DNA from: Actinomadura sp. DC4 | GTDB taxonomy: Bacteria; Actinomycetota; Actinomycetes; Streptosporangiales; Streptosporangiaceae | Assembly: GCF_030406325.1 (NCBI RefSeq) | Contig: NZ_JAUEQY010000003.1 | Coordinates: 372,001-436,000 of the forward strand | Length of the DNA: 64,000 bases | Direction of reading: 5' to 3' | In this document: piece by piece, positions 1 to 7,891 of the stretch | Position numbering within the stretch: the stretch's first letter is position 1 | How the letters are laid out: each line of letters starts with the position of its first letter | Made by a program: the position numbers and the translations under genes | The notes under the pieces: generated by a model | What the model was told of the DNA's origin: nothing | Seen by the model: the letters and a program-made list of their open reading frames with translations, nothing else | Database searches by the model: none

Positions 1-293
1 TTCAGGAGGCGCTCACCAACGTCTCGCGTCACGCCGGCACGGCGTACGCGTCGGTGCGGATCCGGTACGCGCCGGACGCGCTGACCGTACAGGTCGACAA
101 CGACGCCGCCGACGGCGCGGACACGGCCGACGACATCCGGCCCGACGCCACGGAGCCGGCGAACGCCCGGGGGCTGGGGCTGATCGGCATGCGAGAGCGG
201 GTCGCCACCCTCGGCGGCCGGCTCGAGGCGGGGCCGCGCGCGCAGGGCGGCTTCCGCGTACGGGCCGAGCTCCCGGCGCGGGCGTCCGCGTGA
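1..293 (+). CDS. Sensor histidine kinase, C-terminal end only (partial)
   Basis: The reading frame is open from base 3 to the stop at 291-293, and the 5' part lies outside the window. The fragment begins QEALTNVSRHAG, the N-box of a HATPase_c domain in NarL-type (HisKA_3) kinases, and carries the G-box GLGLIGMRERV near its end, followed by GGRLEAGP. This is the ATP-binding half of a membrane or cytoplasmic sensor kinase that phosphorylates its partner. The stop overlaps the GTG start of the next gene (GTGA), so the two are translationally coupled and the neighbour is its cognate regulator. The stimulus cannot be inferred. Confidence 0.9.
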   Translation, partial: QEALTNVSRHAGTAYASVRIRYAPDALTVQVDNDAADGADTADDIRPDATEPANARGLGLIGMRERVATLGGRLEAGPRAQGGFRVRAELPARASA

Positions 294-961
294 TCCGGAT
301 CCTGCTCGCCGACGACCAGGCGCTCATCCGCAACGGCATCCGGGCGCTCCTGGAGTCCGAGGACGACATCGAGGTGGTCGGCGAGGCCGCCAACGGCCGG
401 CAGGCGGTCGACCTGGCGAGGGAGCACCGGCCCGACATCGCCCTGATGGACATCCAGATGCCCGTGCTGGACGGGATCGAGGCGACCCGGCAGATCGCCG
501 GCGACGAGCAGCTCGCCGCGGTCCGCGTCGTCGTCCTCACCAACTACGGGCTGGACGAGTACGTCTTCCGTGCGCTGCGGGCGGGCGCCAGCGGGTTCCT
601 GCTGAAGGACACCGAGCCGGCCGACCTGCTGCAGGCGCTGCACGTGGTGATGCGCGGCGACGCCCTGCTGTCCCCCGCGGTCACCCGGCAGCTGATCACC
701 GAGTTCGTCGCCCGCCCGCCGGACGCCCTCGGCACGGCGGGCCTGGAGGCCCTCACCAACCGGGAGCGCGAGGTGGTGGCCCTGGCCGCGCACGGGCTCA
801 ACAACGACGAGATCGCCGCGTCGATGGTGCTCAGCCCCGCCACGGCCAAGACCCACGTCAGTCGCGCGATGGTCAAACTCGGCGCCCGCGACCGCGCTCA
901 GCTGGTGGTCTTCGCCTATCAGTCCGGCCTCGTCAGCGCCCGCGACCCGGGCCGCCCCTGA
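290..961 (+). CDS. LuxR/NarL-family two-component response regulator
   Basis: The 223-residue protein has a receiver domain at about 1-125, with the acidic pair D8-D9, phosphoacceptor D54 in the ALMDIQMP context and the conserved Lys in LLKDTEP. A LuxR-type helix-turn-helix follows at about 155-215 (LTNREREVVALAAHG, then IAASMVLSPATAKTHVSRAMVKLGA split over two helices). The GTG start at 290 overlaps the kinase stop by four bases. Phosphorylation by the upstream kinase should allow DNA binding. Targets are not evident from the sequence; no obvious direct repeat stands upstream of the pair within the window. Confidence 0.93.
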   Translation: MIRILLADDQALIRNGIRALLESEDDIEVVGEAANGRQAVDLAREHRPDIALMDIQMPVLDGIEATRQIAGDEQLAAVRVVVLTNYGLDEYVFRALRAGASGFLLKDTEPADLLQALHVVMRGDALLSPAVTRQLITEFVARPPDALGTAGLEALTNREREVVALAAHGLNNDEIAASMVLSPATAKTHVSRAMVKLGARDRAQLVVFAYQSGLVSARDPGRP

Positions 962-972
962 GTCCCCCGGGC

Positions 973-1737
973 TCAGGGCCGCCCGAGAAACCGGCGGAGC
1001 CCGTCGCGTACGCCGTCGGTGGGGACGACCGCGCCGAACCAGGCGGCCTCGACGGCGAGGCCCTCCTCGATGGGGAGGTTGATGCCCCGGGTCACCGCGC
1101 GCAGGCAGGCCGCGACGGCGGTGGGCGCGTGCCGTACGATGCGGGCGGCCAGGTCGCGGGCGGCGGCGGGCAGTTCACCCGCGGGTACGACGGCGTTGAC
1201 CAGGCCGATCTCGGCGGCGCGTGCGGCGGGGATCGGGTCGCCGGTGAGGATCATCTCCAGGGCGCGCTTGCGGCCCACGTGGCGGGGCAGCCGCTGTGAG
1301 CCGCCGAAGGGCGGCGGGAAGCCGAGGGTGATCTCGGGCTTGGCGAACGCCGCGTGCTCGGCGGCGATGGCGAGCGGGGCGGCCTCGACGATCTCGCAGC
1401 CACCGCCGTACGCGAGGCCGTTGACCGCGACGATCACCGGCTTGGGGAACTCCTCGATCCTGCGCGTCAGCGCGTGGCCACGCCGGACGATGTCGCGGAG
1501 GGCGCGTTCCGTACCGCCCTCGATGCTCCGCGCGAGGGAGGGGATGTCGGCGCCCGCGCTGAACGCCCTGCCGCCGGCGCCCGTCACGACGACGGCGCGT
1601 ACGGAGTCGTCGGCCTCGGCGCGGTCCAGCGCGGCGAGCAGCGCGTCGATCGTGGGGTAGTCGAGGGCGTTGAGCTTGTGCTCCCGGTCGATCGTGAGCG
1701 TGACGAGGAGATCGTCCTGGTCGGCGTGGACGGTCAT
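973..1737 (-). CDS. Enoyl-CoA hydratase/isomerase family protein
   Basis: The 254-residue crotonase-fold protein would hydrate a 2-enoyl-CoA or catalyse a related CoA-thioester reaction in fatty-acid or amino-acid degradation. It shows the oxyanion-hole segments AFSAGADI (about 60-67) and NGLAYGGGCE (about 107-116), and the catalytic-region motif PEITLGFPPPFGGSQRL (about 135-151). Length is normal for the family. It is divergent from the MocR-type regulator at 1821, and the 83-bp gap contains a perfect inverted repeat, so that regulator may control it. Exact substrate is unknown. Confidence 0.9.
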   Translation of the reverse strand: MTVHADQDDLLVTLTIDREHKLNALDYPTIDALLAALDRAEADDSVRAVVVTGAGGRAFSAGADIPSLARSIEGGTERALRDIVRRGHALTRRIEEFPKPVIVAVNGLAYGGGCEIVEAAPLAIAAEHAAFAKPEITLGFPPPFGGSQRLPRHVGRKRALEMILTGDPIPAARAAEIGLVNAVVPAGELPAAARDLAARIVRHAPTAVAACLRAVTRGINLPIEEGLAVEAAWFGAVVPTDGVRDGLRRFLGRP

Positions 1738-1793
1738 GCGGGGCTCCCCGGGGCTGCGGAGGGTGGACTCGCCGAAGCTATGGGCCTCGCTTG

Positions 1794-1813
1794 GGACAAT
1801 CCAGTTATTGTCC
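1794..1813. promoter_or_regulatory. Palindromic operator between echA-like gene and mocR
   Basis: GGACAAT and ATTGTCC form perfect 7-base arms separated by six bases (CCAGTT). The site lies in the only non-coding gap between divergent genes, just ahead of the ATG at 1821. GntR/MocR regulators usually bind such sites beside their own gene, so autoregulation and control of the hydratase gene is the simplest inference. Confidence 0.6.
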
Positions 1814-1820
1814 TAGGTAC

Positions 1821-3149
1821 ATGGCTTCTTACAAGCTTCTCGTCGACGAGCTCGCCGCGGCCATCCGCTCCGGCGCGCTCCCGGCGGGCACCCGGTTGCC
1901 GACCCACCGCCGGCTCGCCCGCGAACGGCGGATCGCGCCGGCCACGGCCACCCGCGTCTACGCCGAGCTGGCCGCGATGGGCCTGGTCACGGGCGAGCAG
2001 GGCCGCGGCACGTTCGTACGGACGCGGTCCGGCTACGACGGGCTCGAACCCTCGCGCGCGCTGCCGGTGCCCCGCGTCGCCGACCTGTCGTTCAACCAGC
2101 CGCTCGCCCCGGAACAGGCCGGCGAGCTGCGCGCCGCCCTGCGCGCGCTGTCGACCTCGGGCGAGGCCGAGACGCTGCTCCGCCAGGACCCGCCCGGCGG
2201 GCACCGCCACCACCGGGCGATCGTGGCCACCGCGCTGCTCGACCGCGGCATCGACACCGCGCCGGACGACGTGCTGCTGACGAGCGGCGCCCAGCAGGCC
2301 CTGGACACGGTGCTGGGCGCGCTGACCCGGCCCGGCGACGTCCTCGCCGTGGACGCGCTCACCTATCCCGGGGTCAAACTCGTCGCCGCGGCGCACGGGC
2401 TGGAGCTCGCCCCGGTCCCCGTGACGCCTGACGGCCCGGACCTGGAGGCGCTGGACCTTCTCTGCCGTACGCGACGGGTCCGCGCGATCTACACGATGCC
2501 GACCATGCACAACCCGCTCGGCTGGGTGCTGGACCGGCGGTGGCGGGACCGCCTCGTCGCCATCGCCCGCGGCGCCGGCTGCGTGATCGTCGAGGACGGG
2601 ACGTACGCCTTCCTGGAGGCCGCTCCGCCCCCGCCGGTACGATCCCTGGCCCCCGAGCGCACGTGCTACGTGGCCGGGCTGTCCAAGAACGTGGCGACGG
2701 GCCTGCGCTTCGGCTTCGCGGTCGTCCCCGGCGAGCACGTCGGCCCGGTGACGCGCGGCCTGCGCGCGGCCGCGTGGGGCTCGCCGGCACTGATCACCGC
2801 GCTGGCCACCGGCTGGCTGGCCGACGGCACGGTCGTCCGCCTCGAACGCGCCCGCCGGGAGGATGCCCGTGCCCGCCAGCGCATCGCCCGCGAGGCGCTC
2901 GCCGGCATGGACGTCACCGGGCACCCCGCGTCGTACCTGCTGTGGCTCGGTCTGGGGGCGCACCAGCGGCCCGACCACGTGGCCGAGGTCCTGGCCGGCG
3001 AGGGCATCCTGGTCTCCACCGCCGACGCCTTCGCGGTCGGCCCGCACCGCCCGCACGCCCTCCGGCTGGCCCTGGGCACACCGCCGCGAAATGAGCTGGA
3101 ACCCGCGCTGCACCGCCTGCGTACCGCCATCGAGGCGATACCGCTATGA
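1821..3149 (+). CDS. MocR-type regulator: GntR wHTH fused to PLP aminotransferase fold
   Basis: The 442-residue protein starts with MASYKLLVDELAAAI. An in-frame TTG at 1791 would add ten residues that overlap the operator, so the ATG is preferred. Residues about 1-70 form a GntR winged helix (LPTHRRLARERRIAPATATRVY). The rest is a fold-type I aminotransferase domain, with the substrate-region segment TMPTMHNPLG and a PLP lysine in the context GLSKNVATGLRFG. Such proteins sense PLP-linked amines or amino acids and act as regulators rather than enzymes. The gene is divergent from the enoyl-CoA hydratase. Confidence 0.88.
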   Translation: MASYKLLVDELAAAIRSGALPAGTRLPTHRRLARERRIAPATATRVYAELAAMGLVTGEQGRGTFVRTRSGYDGLEPSRALPVPRVADLSFNQPLAPEQAGELRAALRALSTSGEAETLLRQDPPGGHRHHRAIVATALLDRGIDTAPDDVLLTSGAQQALDTVLGALTRPGDVLAVDALTYPGVKLVAAAHGLELAPVPVTPDGPDLEALDLLCRTRRVRAIYTMPTMHNPLGWVLDRRWRDRLVAIARGAGCVIVEDGTYAFLEAAPPPPVRSLAPERTCYVAGLSKNVATGLRFGFAVVPGEHVGPVTRGLRAAAWGSPALITALATGWLADGTVVRLERARREDARARQRIAREALAGMDVTGHPASYLLWLGLGAHQRPDHVAEVLAGEGILVSTADAFAVGPHRPHALRLALGTPPRNELEPALHRLRTAIEAIPL

Positions 3150-3212
3150 GGCAGCAGGTCCGGCTCCGACGGATAAGCTCGTTCATGGCACTGTTGAGGA
3201 AGCGCAGGGGTC

Positions 3213-5159
3213 ATGGTTCCGCTCGGTAAAGAAGATCCGACGCATGTCGGTGGCTACCGGCTGCTGGAGTGCTTGGGCGCGGGCGGCATGGGGCGGGTCT
3301 TCCTCGGCCGATCTCCGGGAGGCCGCAGGGTCGCGGTCAAGCTGATGCGCACCGACAGACTCGACGACCCGAGGTTCCGCGACCGGTTCGTCCGTGAGAT
3401 CGAGGCGGCCCGGCGGGTGGGCGGGTTCCACACCGCACAGGTCGTCGACGCGGACCCCACCGCGAACCCACCGTGGATGGTGACGGCCTATGTCCCCGGC
3501 CCGTCCCTCGCCGAGGCCGTCGCGGCCCACGGGCCGCTCACGCCCGGCGGGGTACGCGTTCTGGGCTCCGGGCTCGCCGAGGGGCTGGCCGCGATCCACG
3601 CGTGCGGCCTGGTGCACCGTGACCTCAAGCCCGGCAACGTGATCATGTCGGAGGACGGGCCACGGATCATCGACTTCGGCATCGTGCGGGCACTCGACGT
3701 GCCCTCGATGACGCAGACCGGCGTGATGCTCGGGACGCTTCCCTACATGTCCCCGGAGCAGTTCGCCGACCGGCCCGTGGAGAAGCCGAGCGATGTGTTC
3801 TCCCTCGGCAGCGTGCTGACCTTCGCCGCCTGCGGGCACCCTCCGTTCGGCTCCGCGCCGCTCCCGGCCGTCGTCCACCGCATCATCAACGCGTCACCCG
3901 ACCTGAGCGGTCTTCCCACCGGGCACGACCTGCACCACCTGATCGGCGCCTGTCTCGCGAAGAACCCCGCCGACCGGCCCACGACCGCCGAGTTGCTCGC
4001 CGGGCTGGCCGATCACGACCGGCGACGCGGCACCGGTATGGACGCCGGCGGCCCTCCGCGGCCCGTCTCACCGCTCTCCGTCGAGCGGGCCACGTCGCCG
4101 GCCACGACCGAGGACGACCGGAAGCCCGCTCGCAAGGGCCTGCGCCGGGTCCCTCGCCGCGCGGTGCTGGCGGGCGGGCTCGGCGGCGCGTTACTCGCCG
4201 CCGGCGTCCCGTTGGGGAGATCGCTGACCCACCGCTCACCCCCTCGTCCCCAGCCACCACGCGGGCCGTTTCGAGAAGCCAGCCTCGTCGGCAACGCCAA
4301 GGTCTACTCATTGGCGATCAGCCCGGACGGCCGGACCCTGGTGACCGGCCATTCCGACGGAACGACCAACCTCTGGGACCTGACGCACCGCCCCAAGGTG
4401 GCAAGCCTTCCCCACCCCACGCACGGCGTCTTCGCCGTGGCGATCAGCCCGGACGGCAGGACACTCGCCACGGCCGGTGGCGCCGGCATGGTCCGGTTGT
4501 GGGACACCGCCTCCCGCACCCAGATCGGTTCGGATCTCGCCGGTCACACCAAGGACGTCAACTCGGTGGTCTTCCACCCGTCCGGGCGGATTCTGGCCAC
4601 CGGAAGCGACGACAAGACCGTACGGTTGTGGGACGTCCCGAGCCGGACCGCGCTCGGCGATCCCCTTCGTGGCCACACCGCCGGCGTGTACGCCGTGGCG
4701 TTCAGCCCGGATCTCACCACCTTGTGCAGCGCCGGCGCCGACTTCGACATCCGCGTGTGGAACGTCCAGGCCGGGAAAACCATCTTCACCCCGATGACGG
4801 GCCATACCGACACCGTCTACTCGCTGGCCTTCAACCCTGACGGCACCCGGCTGGCCAGCGGTTCAGGGGACCAGACCGCCAGACTGTGGAGCGTGGGCGA
4901 GGCTCTCGAAGTCGCCACCTTCTCCGGGCACACGGGCAGCGTCCTCACGACGGCGTTCAGTCCCGACGGCAAGCGGCTCGCCACCGCCGGCACGGACCAC
5001 ACGGTCCGGCTGTGGACCACGGCGGATCAGACCAACACCGCCGTCCTCCGCGGTCACACCGAGCGCGTTCAGTCGGTCGGATTCAGCCCGGACGGCCGGA
5101 CGCTCTTCAGCGGCGGCGACGACAAGGCGACCCTTCTGTGGCGGCTCTCCGCGGGCTGA
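3213..5159 (+). CDS. Serine/threonine protein kinase with C-terminal WD40 propeller
   Basis: The 648-residue protein has a PknB-type kinase domain at about 10-265, with the ATP lysine in VAVKLM, catalytic loop HRDLKPGN, DFG motif DFGIVRAL and APE-like MSPEQ. A basic and hydrophobic segment at about 310-330 (RRAVLAGGLGGALLAAG) could be a membrane anchor. The C-terminal ~300 residues contain seven WD40 repeats (each ending in a variant of LWD or LWR, e.g. DDKTVRLWDV), enough for one complete seven-bladed propeller. The likely role is a membrane-tethered kinase whose propeller recruits protein partners. It stands alone, with no obvious operon partner. Confidence 0.93.
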   Translation: MVPLGKEDPTHVGGYRLLECLGAGGMGRVFLGRSPGGRRVAVKLMRTDRLDDPRFRDRFVREIEAARRVGGFHTAQVVDADPTANPPWMVTAYVPGPSLAEAVAAHGPLTPGGVRVLGSGLAEGLAAIHACGLVHRDLKPGNVIMSEDGPRIIDFGIVRALDVPSMTQTGVMLGTLPYMSPEQFADRPVEKPSDVFSLGSVLTFAACGHPPFGSAPLPAVVHRIINASPDLSGLPTGHDLHHLIGACLAKNPADRPTTAELLAGLADHDRRRGTGMDAGGPPRPVSPLSVERATSPATTEDDRKPARKGLRRVPRRAVLAGGLGGALLAAGVPLGRSLTHRSPPRPQPPRGPFREASLVGNAKVYSLAISPDGRTLVTGHSDGTTNLWDLTHRPKVASLPHPTHGVFAVAISPDGRTLATAGGAGMVRLWDTASRTQIGSDLAGHTKDVNSVVFHPSGRILATGSDDKTVRLWDVPSRTALGDPLRGHTAGVYAVAFSPDLTTLCSAGADFDIRVWNVQAGKTIFTPMTGHTDTVYSLAFNPDGTRLASGSGDQTARLWSVGEALEVATFSGHTGSVLTTAFSPDGKRLATAGTDHTVRLWTTADQTNTAVLRGHTERVQSVGFSPDGRTLFSGGDDKATLLWRLSAG

Positions 5160-5178
5160 CGCGCACCCGGAGGCGAAC

Positions 5179-5496
5179 TCAGAGGTAGAGGCCGGTGCCG
5201 TACTCCGGGCGTTCGCTGGCGACGGCGTGCAGGTCGCGTTCGCGCATGACGAAGTACATCGCGCCCTGGACCTCGACCTCGAACTGGTCCTCGTCCTTGA
5301 ACAGGACCTTGTCGCCGACCTTGACCGAGCGCACGTGATGGCCGGTACCGCACACCTCGCCCCAGACGAGCCGGTTCGCCAGCTCCGCCGTCGCGGGGAT
5401 GACGATGCCGCCGGTGCTGCGGCGCTCCCCTTCCTTGTCGGGGCGCACCATGACGCGGTCGGCCAGCATCTGGATCTCGAACTTCGCCTCGGCCAC
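5179..5496 (-). CDS. GroES-like co-chaperonin family protein
   Basis: The 105-residue protein shows the Cpn10 features LADRVMVRPDKE, a mobile-loop-like STGGIVIPATAE, WGEVCGTGHHVRSVKVGDKVLFKDED and a late YFVMRERDLHAV. It is about the size of GroES, but no groEL is adjacent and the C-terminus is extended (ASERPEYGTGLYL). Actinomycetes often carry such stand-alone GroES-like proteins beside the canonical groES, so this is probably a paralogue. It converges with the kinase gene, only 19 bp from its stop. Confidence 0.85.
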   Translation of the reverse strand: MAEAKFEIQMLADRVMVRPDKEGERRSTGGIVIPATAELANRLVWGEVCGTGHHVRSVKVGDKVLFKDEDQFEVEVQGAMYFVMRERDLHAVASERPEYGTGLYL

Positions 5497-5550
5497 GGTC
5501 GGGAGTCTACTTTGTGGCGGAAGTTTCCGAAGGCCCGAGCCCGATCCGGG

Positions 5551-5778
5551 CTACTCGACCGCGAGGCGTTCGAGAAGCTGGATCGCGGGCCGGCGTACCT
5601 CGATCGGCACCACGCCGCCGAGAACGTCCCTGGCCTCCTCGAAGGTACGGGTGGTGGCGCACGTCACGGCCACCGAGCCGGCGACGGCCTTCTCCAAAGA
5701 CCCGGCCGGCGCCTGATCCGCCATCTCGCGTGCGGTCGTGGCCAGGTCGAGGTTGTCTCGCGTCTTCGAGGTGCTCAA
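5551..5778 (-). CDS. Small conserved-looking hypothetical protein (75 aa)
   Basis: The family is not recognised. The reading frame extends upstream, but an excellent ribosome site (GGAGGAGG) sits five bases before a TTG at 5778, which defines a 75-residue product starting (M)STSKTRDNLDL. The body is a soluble alpha/beta mix (AREMADQAPAGSLEKAVAGSVAVTC) and ends PAIQLLERLAVE; no membrane segment or metal motif is visible. It lies about 130 bp downstream of the E1-alpha gene in the same direction and may share its transcript. Confidence 0.6.
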   Translation of the reverse strand: MSTSKTRDNLDLATTAREMADQAPAGSLEKAVAGSVAVTCATTRTFEEARDVLGGVVPIEVRRPAIQLLERLAVE

Positions 5779-5908
5779 CGATCCTCCTCCTCCGGATCGC
5801 GGCGGCTCAAGCCGTGCTCGGCCGGGGGCGGCCACCGCGGATGTCGAGGAAAGGACATCCTAGGCAGGTCACCCCGGGTCACGTCCACCCGAGGTGGCCG
5901 AACCGGTC

Positions 5909-6967
5909 TCAGTCGGTGAAGGCGTCCAGGTAGGAACCCAGGGCCGCGTACTCCTCCGCGAGCTGGTGGTGCGGGCCGGCGTACACGTGCTCGAACATGG
6001 CCTGCGGCTCCGGCTCGGGCAGCGCGCGGCAGTCGGCGCGTACCTGACGGCCCAGGTCGTCGGCCTCGGCGTCCACCGCCTCGAAGAAGTCGTCGCCGGC
6101 GAGCTCGTTCTTGGTGAGGTACGCGTGGACGCGCTCGATCGGGTCCTTCATCCGCCACGCCTCCAGCTCGGCGCTGGGCCGGTAGCGGGTCGGGTCGTCC
6201 GAGCTGGTGTGCGCGCCCATCCGGTAGGTGTGGGCCTCGATCATCGTCGGCCCCTCGCCGCCGCGCGCGCGGTCGAGCGCGGCGCGCGTGACCGCCAGGC
6301 AGGCGAACACGTCGTTGCCGTCGACGCGTACGCCCGGGAAGCCGAAGCCGTGCGCGCGCCGGTAGAGCGGCACCCGCGTCTGGGTCTCCAGCGGCGCGGA
6401 GATCGCCCACTGGTTGTTCTGGCAGAGGAAGACGACGGGGGCGTTCTGCGCGCCGGCCCACACGAACGCCTCGTTCACGTCGCCCTGGCTGCTCGCGCCG
6501 TCACCGAAGCAGGCGAGCACGGCCTCGGCCGCGCCGTCGCGCTGGACGCCCATGGCGTACCCGACCGCGTGCAGCGTCTGCGTGCCCAGCACGAGCGCGT
6601 AGCAGGCCATGCGCACCTTCTCGGCGTTCCAGCCGCCGTGCTCGGTGCCGCGCCAGAGCTTCAGCAGCTCGCTCACCGTCACGCCGCGGCACAGCGCGAT
6701 GGCGTGCTCGCGGTAGCTCGGGAAGACGTAGTCCTCGGTTTCGAGCGCGCGTACGGCACCGATCTGCGCGGCCTCCTGGCCGAGCAGCGGCGCCCACAGC
6801 CCGAGCTCCCCCTGCCGCTGCAGCGCCATCGCCTCGGTGTCGAGCCGCCGCGCGAGCGTCATGTCGCGGAACAGCCCCTGGACCTCCCCGGCGGTGAGCT
6901 CGAGGGGGTAGTCGGGGTGGTCGAGGCGCTCGCCCTCCGGGCTGAGGAGTTGCACGAGTTCGGTCAC
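5909..6967 (-). CDS. pdhA: Pyruvate (2-oxo acid) dehydrogenase E1 component, alpha subunit
   Basis: The 352-residue TPP enzyme subunit decarboxylates pyruvate or a branched-chain 2-oxo acid with a beta subunit. The thiamine-diphosphate motif runs from GDGASSQGDVNEAF to the distal CQNNQW, about residues 165-195. A flexible phosphorylation-loop-like segment YRMGAHTSSDDPTRYR follows. Length is normal. The usual E1 beta and E2 genes are absent on both sides: downstream is a small unknown ORF, upstream a TetR gene. The complex therefore must be completed from another locus, or the gene is an orphan copy. The choice between pyruvate and branched-chain substrate is uncertain. Confidence 0.88.
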   Translation of the reverse strand: MTELVQLLSPEGERLDHPDYPLELTAGEVQGLFRDMTLARRLDTEAMALQRQGELGLWAPLLGQEAAQIGAVRALETEDYVFPSYREHAIALCRGVTVSELLKLWRGTEHGGWNAEKVRMACYALVLGTQTLHAVGYAMGVQRDGAAEAVLACFGDGASSQGDVNEAFVWAGAQNAPVVFLCQNNQWAISAPLETQTRVPLYRRAHGFGFPGVRVDGNDVFACLAVTRAALDRARGGEGPTMIEAHTYRMGAHTSSDDPTRYRPSAELEAWRMKDPIERVHAYLTKNELAGDDFFEAVDAEADDLGRQVRADCRALPEPEPQAMFEHVYAGPHHQLAEEYAALGSYLDAFTD

Positions 6968-7084
6968 GCGGCCTCCTCGGCCGGTCCCGCGACCACATGC
7001 CGTCTGGTTCCCGCGCTTCGCTCGATCACGTCAGCTGATTTTGCCAGTCCCCCGGCAGGCAGCGGCATGCGTGCGGGTACAAGC

Positions 7085-7096
7085 CGGGGAACCCCG
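7085..7096. repeat. Perfect 12-bp palindrome in the pdhA leader
   Basis: CGGGGAACCCCG lies in the 219-bp gap between the TetR gene stop and the E1-alpha start, about 120 bp upstream of that start. It may be an operator or part of a structured 5' leader. No known riboswitch class could be assigned to this gap. Confidence 0.4.
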
Positions 7097-7186
7097 ACCT
7101 GTCCGGACCCGACAGATGCTCGGACGCCCAAGCATTCTTTCCCTCTCGGCCGGCCGGAACTTTGCGAAACGCTCGCCGCCGGCCGA

Positions 7187-7828
7187 TCACGGCGCGGCGT
7201 CCCCAGGGTAGAGCGAGGACATCCAGATGTGGGTGAGCACGCCGACGAGTGCCTCCTCGTCGTCGAACGGCGGGACGCCGATGGCGGCGAGGTAGTAGAG
7301 GCGTTCGCCGAGCCAGGTGAGGGCGGTCCCGAGCGCGCGCGGGTCGACCGCGTCCACCCCGTCCCGCTCGATGCGCTCGGTGGTGTTGTCGGTGTAACCG
7401 TTCATCTGCTGGAGCCACAGCTCGGTGAGCTTCGGGTCGGTGCGCCAGTTCTCCACGATGGCGCGCAGGACCGGCGCCTGCTCGCGCCACAGCCGGGCGC
7501 CCACGCTGATGCCGTGGCGTACGGTGGCGTGCCGTTCGCTCTCGTTCTCGTGGCGCAGCCACGGCTCGGACGCGACGTGTCCCTGGCCGACGGCCTGGCG
7601 GACCAGCTCGGCCAGCACGTCGTGCTTGCTCTCGAAGTAGAAGTAGAAGCTGCCGCGCGAGATCTCGGCCGCCGCCAGGATGTCGGCCACCGCGATCTCG
7701 TCGAACCGGCGCTCGCCGAGGAGCCGGCGGGTGGCGTCCAGGATCACCGTACGGATGTCGCGGTCGTCGCGGCCGGCCGTCTCCGTACGCCGTGCGCGGC
7801 GCGGGCCGGGGTTCTCGCCTTTCACCAT
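7187..7828 (-). CDS. TetR/AcrR-family transcriptional regulator
   Basis: The 213-residue protein is taken from the ATG at 7828 (MVKGENPGPRRARR); the frame stays open further upstream only into the promoter and neighbour. The N-terminal HTH at about 28-75 reads ILDATRRLLGERRFDEIAVADILAAAEISRGSFYFYFESK, given here in parts. The C-terminal half is helical, as in TetR ligand domains. It is divergent from an aldo/keto reductase, and a double palindrome lies between the two starts, which implies autoregulation and control of the reductase gene. The ligand is unknown. Confidence 0.9.
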   Translation of the reverse strand: MVKGENPGPRRARRTETAGRDDRDIRTVILDATRRLLGERRFDEIAVADILAAAEISRGSFYFYFESKHDVLAELVRQAVGQGHVASEPWLRHENESERHATVRHGISVGARLWREQAPVLRAIVENWRTDPKLTELWLQQMNGYTDNTTERIERDGVDAVDPRALGTALTWLGERLYYLAAIGVPPFDDEEALVGVLTHIWMSSLYPGDAAP

Positions 7829-7850
7829 GCGGCTCAGCCTATCGATACGC

Positions 7851-7873
7851 TGTCTAGACAGAGTGTCTAGACG
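7851..7873. promoter_or_regulatory. Tandem TetR-type operator
   Basis: TGTCTAGACA (7851-7860) is followed by TGTCTAGACG (7864-7873). Read as one unit, GTCTAGACA, three bases and TGTCTAGAC form perfect 9-base arms (7852-7872). The site lies between the divergent TetR gene and the aldo/keto reductase gene, overlapping both promoter regions. Confidence 0.7.
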
Positions 7874-7891
7874 GCACGTATGGTCGCGCTC

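Noticed and set aside
6968-7186. Possible riboswitch or structured leader upstream of pdhA
   Set aside because: Only a short palindrome and general GC-rich pairing are visible; no known riboswitch core could be matched.
5894-7870. A 658-codon plus-strand frame
   Set aside because: It is antisense to the E1-alpha and TetR genes, whose conserved motifs are unambiguous.
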